This document shows, piece after piece, positions 42,101 through 53,787 of a stretch of DNA of 64,000 bases. The notes under the pieces were generated by a model. The model had not been told where the DNA came from and searched no databases. It was given only the letters and a program-made list of their open reading frames with translations. Every line of letters begins with the position of its first letter. Position 1 is the first letter of the stretch. Position numbers and translations under genes: made by a program. This DNA comes from Lepidonotus clava (Eukaryota; Annelida; Polychaeta; Phyllodocida; Polynoidae): the NCBI GenBank assembly GCA_936440205.1, contig OW387133.1:6042001-6106000 (forward strand), given 5' to 3'.

Positions 42101-43794
42101 CTGGTATAACAACATCGTTGTCAGTAGCAACCAATATCTAACATTGTTAGATATTTTCCAAGCGATTGACCATGGTTAAACAAATCGCTCAATGGGAACA
42201 CTATTTCTGGTCAGCCATAATTAAGCAACCGGAACTGGCCGAAATGACTAGAATTTAGTTAGCTATATAGGTTGCTCAATGGGTATCCCCCTCCCACCCT
42301 TTAGTCAATTTGGGAGGCCAGAGTTTTTCCCCTACCTTAACATGATGGGGGTTCTGTGACACCCTGCTTTTTAGAAAGGGCCATCAAATAAAGTTCAATA
42401 AACTAGCTTGTCTACATCCCCACCGCCAGTTGTAAGGGAATGTGAAATAATTCATGTAATATATCGCGATAATACGACAGGCAGGTGACAGTAAACCGTG
42501 TAGACTACTTGTCTGGAATTCCGCTCAGATTCTCATCGTGATTGATGTGAATCTAATTGTCTATTTGCGTCACATTCTTGTCTTCAAATACCTATAATAC
42601 TACACAGGACTGAATAATGTGGCACAGTAAATATCATCCCCTCAGTTTTGCTTGATATAGGCTCTAGTCGTCGAATAATCTGAAATTCTATTCTAGACAG
42701 CCCTACACGTAGTTGGGACCAGTTAAAGGTTGTCATTGTTCCCATTTGCATATTGATTTGATTAATTGTCACATACCAAAAATAATTTCTGATCGTCGGG
42801 AAATTAACTATAGTCATTCCTTTTTTACTTATATTAATCATGGTTCCCACTGTACAGGAAAGAAATTCGTTTGGCCAGGTTCTGCAATTCCTGTTTCTAA
42901 AAAATTTAGGGATTTCAATGCCTGTTGTTTTTTGTTTTTTTCTGCACATGAAGGCTTTTTAATTTGAACATCTTGCTGGAAATGCCGCAGGGAGAAATTG
43001 CCATAGCACAGGGGAAAAATGGATATATGAAAATCAAATTTGATTGAGGGCCCTGATTAAAGTTTCCCACTTTGCAATATATGAAATGTGGAATTCCGTT
43101 CCTTCACTCCGTCTTTACATCCTTTCTAAGAGTTTTAATTAATTGCTATAGATCCGGAATGTGACATGTGTCCCAGGAAACCCTGACCTTCCGAATTAGT
43201 TACGCTATAGATCTGGTCATCAAAGCTCTTTTTTCGTTCCTTTTATTGTGACATAGCAATGGTAAAGAGTTCTGGCTAGATACTGTAAATGTTATTTCAT
43301 ATGAGGTTTTGTCATTGTACTTTGAATATGCCATTAGAGTTGCATTTTGGTGAATTTATGAGAACTAAGAAAAAGACCAACTTACCGGAGGTGACAGAAG
43401 ATGTTCAGGTTTTTGAGTTGTTTCTTGTGTCCCAGATCCGTAGATTTGCTCCCACTGATGAGACCCTCCTCAATCAGACTGCACTGACATGTTCATTTCA
43501 CCCAGATCAGGGCAGTGAGGGAGTGATCTCAGGCTGCCATGACATGTTCATTTCACCCAAATCAGGGTCGTCTCAGACTGGCCCATCCTGATGCCTTTAA
43601 TGTTTCCATAATGAAACAGAAGAAGTAGAGGCTGGTTCAAGGATGTGACGTGTCCCACTTATTAGTCATGCTGTACTCACCACTGAGGGTTTAAAGGGGT
43701 AAAACCTGTTAGGTACCTAACAAATGCACCCTGCTGTGCACCTCCTGGGTCCCTCCCGGAGTAATAGATATGCTAATGGGGTAATCTTGAGGTC
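42101..43794. other. stretch with no supported gene
   Basis: Several ORFs up to 121 codons exist but none shows recognisable motifs or splice context. A ~60-bp unit containing TGACATGTTCATTTCACCCA is tandemly duplicated at 43483-43565. Confidence 0.4.
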
Positions 43795-44089
43795 AGGAAA
43801 GGGGCTTAGGTAAATAGTGAACACCCAGGGGTTATGTTAATGAACTTCTGTAAAAGGTGACTTTTATTTGATTTTCCGCCAACTAATCCGCTATAATAAT
43901 AGAAAATGTAAGATATATTATTCAACGGAATCTTAATTACCAGGTTTCCAAATAACGAAATGTGCAACACTGTGTCAATCTGCTCATCATGCAATATTAA
44001 CGGAGATATACTTTAGCAGAATGTTATGCAACTCTGCCCCTGCCCCAGGCAGGCGAGAAATGCTTAAAGCCTTATTGTCAAGCCCTGGT

Positions 44090-44225
44090 CAAGGTAGTTT
44101 CTTTATTCAACCAGATGGACTGGCTTGTTGTAGCCTATTTTGCTGGTTCTTGGTGTGGCTTGAAGTAGGTTCAGTGTGTAGACTGTAACATGCGAAAGGA
44201 CGTCATTTTAGGAGTAGTAGGGTAA
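44090..44225 (+). repeat. dispersed repeat shared with 18000-18215
   Basis: See 18000-18215; same order of phrases. Preceded at 43795-43870 by a short family G fragment. Confidence 0.5.
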
Positions 44226-45566
44226 TTAGTCTCTGGCCAGCACTAGTACAACTAACAATCTGATTGGTCAAGGGCCGTCACGTGACTGTTCTGGTGACTT
44301 AGGTCTTTGCATCCCATAATTCTGTACCTTTATGATTTGGTACTTTGTATTTGACATTTGTAAGGCTTTCATTTCTTTTTATTTTCTTTAGTAAACATAA
44401 GAGAAATAAACAGTTGTTTTTATGTTCACTCTGGCAATGATTCCACAAATATTTTGACCAACTATCAAGAGAAAATGCAAAAGCTGTAGTTAACATTCCT
44501 CTCCATCTCCGTTCTTATATTTCTACAATAACAATCCCTACAATTAATTAATTCCCTTATCCTTAAAAGCCATGTCTTTCTAAACTTCCTGTTGTGATTA
44601 ATTTTAATACAAAAAATCCTTTATCGGATTTCAATATGTCACGCCATTAAAATCAACTTTGCTTTTTCTAAATTGTACTGGATAAAGCTCTAGAAGAAAG
44701 AACGATCTCAAGAAGTGTGTTTATGTGGGCCTCTCCTTTTTCTATCTCTGTTTCTTGAGACTAAAGCAGATGGCTTAGAAGATAGAGTTTATTGTTCAGA
44801 AACAACGGCTGCCATGCTTTTATTCTGTCGTGACAAATCGTCGTGGGATATGCAGTTTTTAATGAGCCTGACTGTCGTTTTCTCATAATCAGTGTTTAGA
44901 GTAGCTTGCTACGGCCATCTTATCTGTGGATTTCATACTGCTGTGCAGTATATTCCCTGGAATAACGGAATAAAGCGTGCACGTTTTCTTCTGTGTCGTC
45001 TGTGTCTGCATAAATAAGTTTCAATGAAAAAGGTCAATATATCTACCAGTAAGCCGCAAATATTATGAAAGTTGAGCTTTTGAGACAATAGAAAAAGGAT
45101 ATATACAGACGACGTCACAACCCCTGAAATAAGGTGGCCGCCATATTGGTGATCAATTCATAACCATGGTTATTTACATTTCTAAAGCATTTGTAGTATA
45201 TTTCTAAGCACAATTCACTCAGAACAGTCTGACTGAATCATAAACAATAATTATTGTTAGTCAGAATTGAGAAGATTTGGATTTATTTCAAAGGCACATG
45301 GTCATGATCACCACGTGGTGATCACCAAAAGCGATCACATAACCAAGTTTTCACAAGATCTATTCAAGAAGGTGATCACAATGATGAAATAAGTATCAAT
45401 GTTTGAGTTTTACTTTAAAGTTTTAGATTTGCTGTTATAATACCTCAGTGGACGAGACAAACAATACAAAAAGGATATTGGAATTCCTTACTTCAAGTCT
45501 AATCATAACAGAAACGCCCTTCCTGATAGTAATCACAAAAGGGAATTGAGCTCATAATGTAACTCA
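44226..45566. other. stretch with no supported gene
   Basis: AT-rich. Around 45110-45180 a CRE-like GACGTCAC, a GGCCGCCATATTGG block and a TAACCATGGTTA palindrome occur together, weakly promoter-like. Confidence 0.35.
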
Positions 45567-45826
45567 CACTGTTAAAATGGTGTTTAGAATTTAAATGTGT
45601 TAAGGGCATAAACATGTTTATAATCTAAATACATTAAACCATATCTGTTTAAAACCTAAACACTTGTAACTTCTAAACATGTGTTGGGTTAACTATGCTT
45701 ATAATCTAAACACATCATTAGTTGTGTTTAAAAGCTAAACTCTTGTAATCTCTAACCATGTTTTGAATGGGATGTGTTTAGAATCTAAACACATAATATC
45801 AATTGTATACTATGGAAAAGAAAAAT

Positions 45827-45905
45827 GGACACTTTGGGATTAGAACCCACATTCTTTACATTCAAGGTAGAAGCCTAACCAACTGAGCTAACTTGGACTG
45901 CATAC
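45827..45905 (-). other. tRNA-like sequence (pseudogene or SINE head)
   Basis: On the minus strand the A-box TTAGCTCAGTTGGTTAGGC and B-box GGGTTCTAATCCC are at tRNA spacing, with a possible TGA anticodon in a loop CTTGAAT and a mostly paired anticodon stem. The acceptor stem does not pair, so I do not call a functional tRNA. Confidence 0.5.
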
Positions 45906-46048
45906 AGTGCACACTGGCATAGTCAGCACCAATGAGTAGGATCAGTACTACTATACAGGTGATCAACATGAGACAGACATTAGGTCATAACTTTCAAACC
46001 CCTATTTATTCAGTTAAGTAGCAAAGCTGGGCTGTGTCTACCTACAGG

Positions 46049-46120
46049 CCTGCATAGCTCAGTGGTAGAGCATAGGCTTCATATGTGAGGGGCCCCGGGT
46101 TCGAATCTCGGCTACTGAAG
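46049..46120 (+). other. tRNA-like sequence (pseudogene or SINE head)
   Basis: D-arm GCTCAGTGGTAGAGC and T-arm CCGGGTTCGAATCTCGG are well formed and all segment lengths fit a tRNA, with CAT at the anticodon place. The anticodon and acceptor stems are not complementary, so this looks like a tRNA pseudogene or tRNA-derived SINE. Confidence 0.55.
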
Positions 46121-47019
46121 TTACCAAAATACTACTATGAAGTAGTTGTTCTATTAGTGGTTTGCCACATGCCCTCCATATTTTTTGCCATGATTGGTAA
46201 AATAGTTTTTTCATACACTTAGGAATTTGGAACTTTGTGATTAAAAATGTTAGATTTTTAAGTTTTTGTAGCGTCATAAAGATAATCACTTCATTGGCCT
46301 ACTATTCTAGGTACGGTCAACCAACCAGAACACCCCTAAAACATTTACAAAATGTTTTAAAACACCTTTTTAGTAGGTTTAACATGTAGACACCTTTTTA
46401 GTACAAGAACTTTATCAGCTATACTCCTAAAGGTTTTACCTCCAACAATCAAATAATCCATGCAAGGCTAAACCAAGAAGGAAGGCCATATGTGGTTATT
46501 GGCTCAATGATCCTGTAGTGTGATTACAGGAAAAATAAATCTTTCAATGCTGTTAACATTACATCTGGTGTAAATTGAATGGCATAGTACCATAGCAGTG
46601 TTTTACACGTAAGATCTACGTTTTTTTTTACACACTACGGTATATTATTGGTAAATTTAAAATGGTTTTCATCCTTAAGAATGAAAGTACACTGTACATA
46701 TTACGGTATATTACTGTTTTACTTAACACCTAACCCTAAACACCTTGAAGACCTAAATGCTTCATAGATAAACACCTAAACATCATAGTTTTCTAAACAT
46801 TTAACAGCTAAACATAAAAAAAGCATAAGCGTTTTGATTCTAAACACCTTGAGGACCTAAACACTTCATGGTTAAACAACTAAACATCACACATTTCAAA
46901 ACACTTAACCCTAAACACCGATAATTCTAAACATGTTTAGGGAAATAAAGTGTTCCAAAACTGGATGCACCGAAGTGTTTAGGAAAATGTTTAGGTTCTA
47001 AACACTTGTTTTAACAGTG

Positions 47020-47739
47020 CAGATGGGCCGTAATCGACGTTTTTTCCATTCTTGGTCTAATGGAAAGATTACTAGAATCTACTTTAGTGCGTCCTCCTAG
47101 GATTCGTTCTGCGTTATGAACAGAAAGAAAACTAAGTGCACTGAGGTACCATTATTCATTTATCATGGAATTTGGGACAAAAAGGGAACAACGACTTAGA
47201 AATGCCTTTTATTGTATCTTTATTGTAATTAGATAGTATGCAAACAATGCAACAATGTACAGTATATCATTTGAAAGTTAGATTCTTTTGGTTCTAATAA
47301 GATGCAGTTTATTAAATATGAAATCAAGCATATAAGAAAACCACACCTTAGAAAAAATGTAGAAAGGTACCATTACTATATTCCTTTATGTAAAATCAGA
47401 ATATTATATATATATATTCCACTATACAAATGTATTCTTGCGATTTCCTGTCAATAATATTGACGATAAAATGTTATGTTATCGCAATTTGTAGCACATA
47501 TAATTATGGGTATACAACAAATTTCTGGGAATTTTGAGTAGTGAAATACTCAGATAAACAATGATCAAGTAGACAAATCTATCAATACCTATTTACGAAA
47601 TGTTAGTGAAACACAATATCACAGTAATATATTTCTTTGCCACGTGTGATGCGAGGGATATATATTTGTGAGTCTAAACACAATAAATAGATGAGGTTAT
47701 AGGTTTGATGAATGTCCAGTGTGTTACAGTAATAACACA
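47020..47739. other. AT-rich stretch with nothing recognised
   Basis: Contains a short (AT)n run near 47407-47417; no gene. Confidence 0.4.
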
Positions 47740-47870
47740 TCCCCGTCCCCGTCCATGCTAACACGTCACGGGCCAGTGAACACCGTCACCATGGTGACCT
47801 CTCCACGTGACCCGGAAGTGCTAACACATCCTTCAGGGATCTGGTTTCCATGGTAACCAGTGAAGCCAGA
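47740..47870. promoter_or_regulatory. candidate promoter/enhancer: E-box, ETS and X-box-like sites
   Basis: Within ~80 bp: a GTCACCATGGTGAC palindrome (47785), CACGTGA (47804), an ETS-type CCGGAAGTG (47812) and GGTTTCCATGGTAACC (47843), which resembles an RFX X-box. Locally CpG-richer than its surroundings. No gene start could be tied to it. Confidence 0.35.
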
Positions 47871-48239
47871 GGGTGGTATGAATTGATGAGAGGTAGGGGG
47901 GGAGGGGGGGGGGGCGTGAGAGAGAGAAGGGAGGGGAACATCAACCTCTAATCTAGCAGAAGATAATCAGATAGTCCATGATCTTCATCTTCTTTAATAT
48001 TAAGGTGAAAATGTGGTTGACACTTAAATAGAAGCTCACTATGGTATGAATGTACGGCTGATTTCTAATAGAGCGATGTATTATTGATTTTATGGCAATT
48101 CTCTAAAAGGGTAAGTAATCTCGGTGAGTGTAGGCTGGCGATCATAAACACAATAAATTGTAGTCCAGGACACTTTGATTCCAGCAGGCCTGTGATGGAT
48201 GGGTTCGACTTGAACGACTCTTTATCTTTATAGAGGAAA

Positions 48240-48440
48240 TCTGATTTGGACCCGCGGATCCAATCTGGATGGATCTATTCCGACCCCTCTGCAGAATCGG
48301 ACTCAGAATGGCCCCGTACCCGAACTGTTAGGGGAAAACAAATCTGCTTAGACAGTTCTAGCTTCCGGATCCGGTCAGACTGCAAGCTGCGCACGCACCC
48401 CCCGCGCTGCCCCCTACCGGCTAACCTCGTCAACTAGGGG
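48240..48440. other. CpG-richer block, no gene assigned
   Basis: Contains TGGACCCGCGGATCCAATCT, TTCTAGCTTCCGGATCCGG and related GGATCC words in both orientations; a 63-codon ORF lacks recognisable motifs. Probably another foldback-like repeat. Confidence 0.3.
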
Positions 48441-48509
48441 CTATCAGTCACACGCGGGAAATCTCGTTGGGGGTGAGATCTCGCTGAGTGAGGATTACCT
48501 CATTAACAT

Positions 48510-48605
48510 AACGAGATCTCGCGACGGTTGCTATGGTAAGGGGGGAAAGTGAGCGATATTTGAGGAAATGATGCGATAAATAGTCGGCAACGGACGCCAT
48601 GTTTT
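48510..48605. promoter_or_regulatory. candidate core promoter: TCTCGCGA, X-box, YY1-like
   Basis: TCTCGCGA at 48517-48524 (the known TCTCGCGAGA-type core promoter motif) is followed at once by GTTGCTATGGTAAG (48527-48540), close to the RFX X-box, and 57 bp later by ACGCCATGTT, which on the other strand gives AACATGGCGT, YY1-like. This grouping is typical of CpG-rich metazoan promoters, and X-boxes are common in ciliary genes. The downstream ORFs on either strand are short and unrecognised. Confidence 0.4.
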
Positions 48606-48739
48606 GCGCGTGCTGTTCATGGTTAATTGACCCCTCTATGCCAATGTATGGTCTTTTGAAGGCACTGCTTCTTTTATGAGACTCCCAAAACCATAACTGC
48701 AAAAACCACTTTACCTTATAGCCTATAGACCATGGGTAG

Positions 48740-48890
48740 ATGCTGGGAGGAGGTACGGAGCGTGCACCCCTACCTTTTTCTTAAAAATTGGCATTTTTGT
48801 AATGCAAATTTCGTCCCCAAATCCACTAAGTTAAAAACAAAAAAAATAACCTCCACCCGCCTTTTCAAAATATTATATTGGATCCGCTAG
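48740..48890. repeat. GGATCCGCC-type repeat
   Basis: Ends TATATTGGATCCGCTAGTG and has the family's inner CACCCCTACCTTTTT block. Confidence 0.4.
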
Positions 48891-48952
48891 TGTAGACATT
48901 GAAAATATATTATTATGGGCCTAGAAGAAGTGTGTAGCAGTTAAATTGGAGT

Positions 48953-49180
48953 GGACCACTAAAATCGACAGGACGACATGGGCATTTCTTAAATTCAACA
49001 TGCAACATGGGGGCTTGACAACATGAAAGGAAGCATAAAAAAACATTATGACATGTTAGATAGGTATTTCTTACATTTGATATTCAACATTGGGATATAT
49101 AAGCGACAAAGACTTACGACATTGGGTTTTTTTTAAATTCGACATGTGACAACAGGATATCTCCAATCCAGACCCATACC
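48953..49180 (+). repeat. dispersed repeat, family E, well preserved
   Basis: Starts GACCACTAAAATCGACAGGA and repeats GACATG...TTCTTAAATTCAACATG four times, closing with ATCCAGACCC. Collinear with 60799-61010 through its length. Confidence 0.65.
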
Positions 49181-49419
49181 CCCAGTTAATGTCTGGCTAT
49201 GTTTCTCCAAGTATCTCCAAGTATGCCTGGAAACCTGCTAACCCCATGCCACAGTAGATCTGTACATCACCTCGCAGTCACAGAAATGGTATTGTGAATG
49301 AAATATCTACAATATCAAATTAAAAGAAATCAGACCAAAAAAGCAGAACACTCCCGCCACCAATTCGTTCCATAACTTGAATCATCCACTCAAAATTCAA
49401 TCATAATTAACAATTCATG

Positions 49420-49690
49420 GGTGGATCCAGAGGGGGACACGGGTGTGTATGCCCCACCCTTTTTCGGAAAGGTTTGTTTTTTAAAGTATAATTTGGCACG
49501 AATGTGATAAAGGAAAATTTGCCCAATAGCGCCCCCCCCCCCCCGCCCCCCCCCCCCCGCCCCCTTCATGCACTTTTCAAAAATCCTGGATCCGCCAGTG
49601 AATACTGCATGCATGCGGAAAACATTGGAACATGCGACATAGCTAAGTATTTTTCAATTCAGCATGTGACATGGGGACCTCCCTCTACAC
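49420..49690. repeat. GGATCCGCC-type repeat followed by family E fragment
   Basis: GGGTGGATCCAGAGGGGGAC at the left and AATCCTGGATCCGCCAGTG near 49600 form inverted ends around a C-run (49532-49564). The next ~80 bp (CATGCGACATAGC, CAGCATGTGACATGG) is family E. Confidence 0.55.
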
Positions 49691-50154
49691 CCCTAAAACG
49701 ATAGGGCTACTTTAAATGCATGCACAGCTGTGTGTGGTGATAAATCTGACTGAATAACAGCCTCTCAAGTCAGGGTCAAATGCTCATCTCCATGTGCACA
49801 TTTCCATGGTAACCCTTATTAAAAAGTCAGATGACTAACGATGCGTGACAGTTGATAAAGCCATCTGTTTTCAGTTGGCGGAACATTAGACTAGTGATGA
49901 GTCTTTTTCTATTTTCCTTTTCTTTTTCTTCTCCTTCCGATGGCATTAAATGTATATTCATACATGAGCTCAATCAGAAGAAGTTCCGTTGCTTCATTCA
50001 TTATAAAATACGTTCTTACCGGTTTGGAATGGGAAAGTTGGAGGTACGGACTGTTGGTATGTAGTCTACACTGAACATATCGTATTCTGGATTTTTAGCA
50101 ATTCTTGAATTTATTGCTAGACAATGGATTTCAGGATTTCTCAAAGAAAAGCTT
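49691..50154. other. stretch with nothing recognised
   Basis: A CCATGGTAACC X-box half-site lies near 49803; otherwise no feature. Confidence 0.35.
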
Positions 50155-50463
50155 GTCTACCGGCTGTATTCCACAAACCGAAACTGCTGGCTACCGATAT
50201 TGTGCATCCCTGTGGTCACATTCCATATTGGTAGCATGCACTTTCGATGCACTTTCGGAGCATTTTTGGCACCGAAAGTACACCGATTTTGAGTCCAGTC
50301 AATTTTTTGTCAAAATCGGCAGCCAGCACAAAACCAGCAGAAAAGTTTTAACGTGTTTGTAAATTTTATCGGCAATGCCGCCACTTGTATATCAGCAATG
50401 CCAAAAGTATAGCCGCTGCAAAATCGGCAGCACACTTTCAGCATGTGGAATACAGTCTACAGG
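50155..50463. mobile_element. MITE, family L (TIR TAGNCTGTATTCCACA)
   Basis: CTGTATTCCACAAACC at the left and GCATGTGGAATACAGTCTA at the right are inverted ends ~300 bp apart. The interior repeats CACTTTCG, AAAATCGGCAGC and GCAATGCC words in both orientations. Confidence 0.65.
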
Positions 50464-51418
50464 GGAAAAGAGATCTGGGATAGTCCAGTTAGAAATATGT
50501 GTATTGATGGTAATGAAAACGGTTTCAGACATCAGGAAACCCTAGAGCATCCACAGCTTCCGAAAAATTCAAGTCAGACAACAAATCCATACACTCATTA
50601 GTAAAACTCTTTGAAAAGTATCTCCATCAATTTGCGTTGATTTTCATTTTAGAAGATGTAATTCACATACTGTAGTACTCTTACGAATAATGCTTTAAAA
50701 TGCAGGATTATTCAGCAGTTTGTGGAAATATTCTATTACAAAAACCATTACAAGTAGTCCTCTCAAGAAATAATGCATAATTTCCCAAAATTACTCGGTA
50801 GTTTATGGACAAATTATATTACAAAAATTAAACCTTACCAAAATGTGGACAACATTACCAGATTGTGCTTCGGATCCTCGTCTTGCCTCTCATTCCTTGC
50901 TGTCTCAGAAAATTGAACAAATTAAAATCACCATGACAAATCAGGACCTGGCCTGGTTGTAATTAGTGCTTGTAGTTTCTTTTTAACTTGACTAATGAAC
51001 AAGGTTTCCCATCCCAACACAGAGAGGAATATGCTCTGCTGATTTTCATTGTTCTCACCCAAAGACCTGAGATTTAAGTCCACTCATAAAAGAAAAGAAA
51101 ATGACTTTTCATGACGTGAGTAATATTTGAAAAGCTAGAAATAACTATCAATCAAATGGGAGAATGCGGAATTGGTCTACCGGACAATGACATTTGAAAT
51201 AGAAATAGTTCACGGTCTGGCAGCCATTAATTGAGTAATTACATTTCCTGGCATTTCCAGGAAGGCTTCTAGGAATTTTGGGCATGTTATTTTTAGATCT
51301 TGCTTACAGGAAGCTTGAAGCTGAAGAGGAAAAATGAGCTGCCACATTTTGACTTGATATCCAAGGAGTTGGATTAAAGCACTAATTCTTTTTTTCGTAT
51401 TCAGTTATCTTGGTGACA
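50464..51418. other. AT-rich stretch with nothing recognised
   Basis: No supported gene or repeat. Confidence 0.4.
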
Positions 51419-52493
51419 GGACAACTACCCCTGGGACAACAACCCCTAGGACAACTACCCCTGGGACAACTACCCTGGGGACAACTACCCCCTAGGACTA
51501 TTACCCCCTAGGACTATTACCCCATATGCCTATTACCCCATAGGACAACTACCCCTTGGACAACTACCCCTTAGGACAACTACCCCTTAGGAAAATTACC
51601 CCTATGGGTAGGACAACTATCCCCATAGGACAACTACCCCTATAGGACAACTACCTCTTTAGATAGGACAACTACCCTTATATATAGGACCATTACCCCT
51701 TTAGGACAATTACCCCTACAGATAGGACAACTACCCCCAATGATAGGACAACTACCCCTATGATAGGACAACTACCCCCTTGATAGGACAACTACCCCCA
51801 TTGGTAGGACAACTACCCCCTTGATAGGACAACTATCCCCATAGGTAGGACAACTACCCCCCTTTGATAGGACAATTACCCCCTTTAGTAGGACAACTAT
51901 CCCCTTTATAGGACAACTACCCCCATAGATAGGACAACTACCCCTATTGGTAGGACAACTACCCCCCTTTGATAGAACAATTACCCCCTTTGATAGGACA
52001 ATTACCCCCTTTAGTAGGACAACTACCTCCATTGATAGAACAACTACACCCATTGGTAGGCCTACCCCTCATTTGCCCGGCCCTGAACACCAAGGGCAAG
52101 TCCTACAAATGGGGGTAGTTGTCCTACCAATAGGGGTAGTTGTCCTATTAAGGGGGGTAGTTGTCCTACCTATGGGGGTAGTTATCCTATCAAGAGGGGT
52201 AGTTGTCCTAAAGGGGTAATTGTCCTACCTATAGGGGTAATTGTCCTATCTAGAGGGGTAATTGTCCTAAGAGGTAATTGTCCTACCCATAGGGGTAATT
52301 GTCCTAAGGGGTAATTGTCCCAGGGGTAGTTGTCCCAGGGGTAGTTGTCCTATGGGGGTAATAGTCCTAGTGGGTAATAATCCTAGTGGGTAATAATCCT
52401 AGTGGGTAGTTGTCCCAGGGGTAGTTGTCCCAGGGGTAGTTGTCCCAGGGGTAGTTGTCCCAGGGGTAGTTGTCCCAGGGGTAGTTGTCCTAG
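51419..52493. repeat. inverted minisatellite, AGGACAACTACCCC units in two mirrored arms
   Basis: The left arm (51419-52065) is a tandem array of 15-22-bp units AGGACAACTACCCC(CTTTGAT); the right arm (52108-52493) is an array of the reverse complement GGGGTAGTTGTCCTA. The turning point is a short CATTTG/CAAATG inverted pair at about 52068-52115. Outer units are 15-16 bp (GGGACAACTACCCCT) on both arms, inner units are 20-22 bp, so the arms mirror each other in detail. ORFs across it (VVVLPIGVVVL type) are artefacts. Confidence 0.95.
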
Positions 52494-52986
52494 TATCTTA
52501 CCCTCACACTCGCTCCATGTCTTTTAATGGTGAATTCTAAAACGTCTTAACTCTTTTGAAGAAATAAGAAAAAGGCATATATGCATGTATGGTTCCAGAC
52601 TGATATATAATCTCGAACCTAGCCTTATGACTGGGTCACCAGATTGGGGCCTTGTAAAGGACACTTTTATAGTACATGGGATCTTTAGTTGTCAAGTGGC
52701 GCGTCGCATAACCAAACCATCGCAACAAGGATGACCTTAAACAAGGACGTCCCTGTAGCGATAGGTCCCCCTGTTGATTTGTGGCTGTTCTAATGAACCG
52801 ATCTTAATTCTGTAAAACGGTTCTGAAAACTAGATATTTAGATCTAAAATCCCTGAAATTTTCAGCCTGGAGAAATTATTAGAAATTGGTGAAAATCGAT
52901 GCTGAATTTCGGCACAACAGGGAGAGTTTGACCATGTGCCAAAAATTGTTCCTTATTTTTGTTATGCGACGGGGCAAAGGAGATAT
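52494..52986. other. stretch with nothing recognised
   Basis: No supported features. Confidence 0.4.
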
Positions 52987-53787
52987 AAGGCCATATTACA
53001 CAACACGTCAGCTGGCTGGCGTCGGACCCAACGCGACCCAACGGGAGAAGCCAACATGTACCAAAGTGCCCAACGCGTAGCATAATACAGTGAAAAACAA
53101 TGTCATTAAATCCTGACACAATCTGGGTGCCCAACGCGACCCAACGCGACCCGAAACGCGCAGTATGATATAGCTCGCGTTGGTTCGCGTTGGTAGGTAA
53201 AGCCGGGTTTCCACTGAACGACTTTCATTAAAAGTTGCTCACGACCAAAATGACTGTATAGAATTAAAAATCGTTGGTACTTTTAGTCGTTCAGAGTGGG
53301 ATGATTTCTTGTTTCCACTGAACAACTGAAATATTGTTTTCTGAACGATTCTGAGACATTCTGGACGACTTTTTCCAACGACAAAAGTCAGAAAACTCAT
53401 GGGACAATGGATTTAATTGCTTTTAATTGCCTTGGAAAGAAATCGTGAGGAACTGTCGTCCAAAAATATTAAACAGGTTAGATATTTGGTCGTTGGTAAG
53501 TCTTTCACTTTAGTCTTGAGCAAATGTTGTTTGCTGTCTTTAAAAAATGTCTTAACCAACGATTTTGTGTTTCCACTGAACGATTTTACTAACGACCACA
53601 AAAGATTTGTGAATCGTTCATGGTCGTTCATGGTCATTAGCATAATGTCGTTCGGAGGAAACAGGCCTTAACACAACCCAATGCGTAGTGTAATATACCC
53701 TTAATACGGCCCTGACGCAAATCAGACGCTTTGGGCAATACCACCCAACGCAAAGGCAAACCTGACGCATAGTGTTATTACGGCTTT
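52987..53787. mobile_element. MITE, family A-like, carrying a nested MITE
   Basis: Outer ends AAGGCCATATTACACAACAC and GTGTTATTACGGCTTTA. Inside the outer arms are ACGCGACCCAACGCGACCC-type repeats. The middle 53205-53670 is a separate element (family F). Confidence 0.7.
53205..53670. mobile_element. MITE, family F (TIR AGGCCTGTTTCCAC), nested
   Basis: Ends AGCCGGGTTTCCACTGAACG and GGAAACAGGCCTTA are inverted copies. The interior carries TTTCCACTGAACGA several times and GTCGTT/AACGAC words in both orientations. It interrupts the outer MITE, so it inserted later. Confidence 0.75.

Larger units (their letters stand above)
45567..47019. mobile_element. long family D element with tRNA-like inserts
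   Basis: Begins CACTGTTAAAA and ends TTTTAACAGTG, 1453 bp apart, with TAAACAC/GTGTTTA-rich arms (45567-45800 and 46730-47019). The centre is unrelated and includes two tRNA-like sequences, so this is either a larger, composite family member or two copies flanking other DNA. Confidence 0.5.

Noticed and set aside
42584-42949. 121-codon minus-strand ORF
   Set aside because: No recognisable motif, AT-rich composition and no splice or promoter context; a chance ORF is likely.
46049-46120. Functional tRNA-Met (CAT)
   Set aside because: D and T arms are good, but the anticodon and acceptor stems do not pair; a pseudogene or SINE head is more likely.
40622-47019. One large autonomous transposon between the two family D ends
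   Set aside because: The intervening 6.4 kb contains unrelated repeats and no transposase-like ORF; two separate elements explain the ends better.
51772-52219. Val/Leu/Gly-rich repetitive ORFs on both strands
   Set aside because: They are translations of the mirrored AGGACAACTACCCC minisatellite, not proteins.
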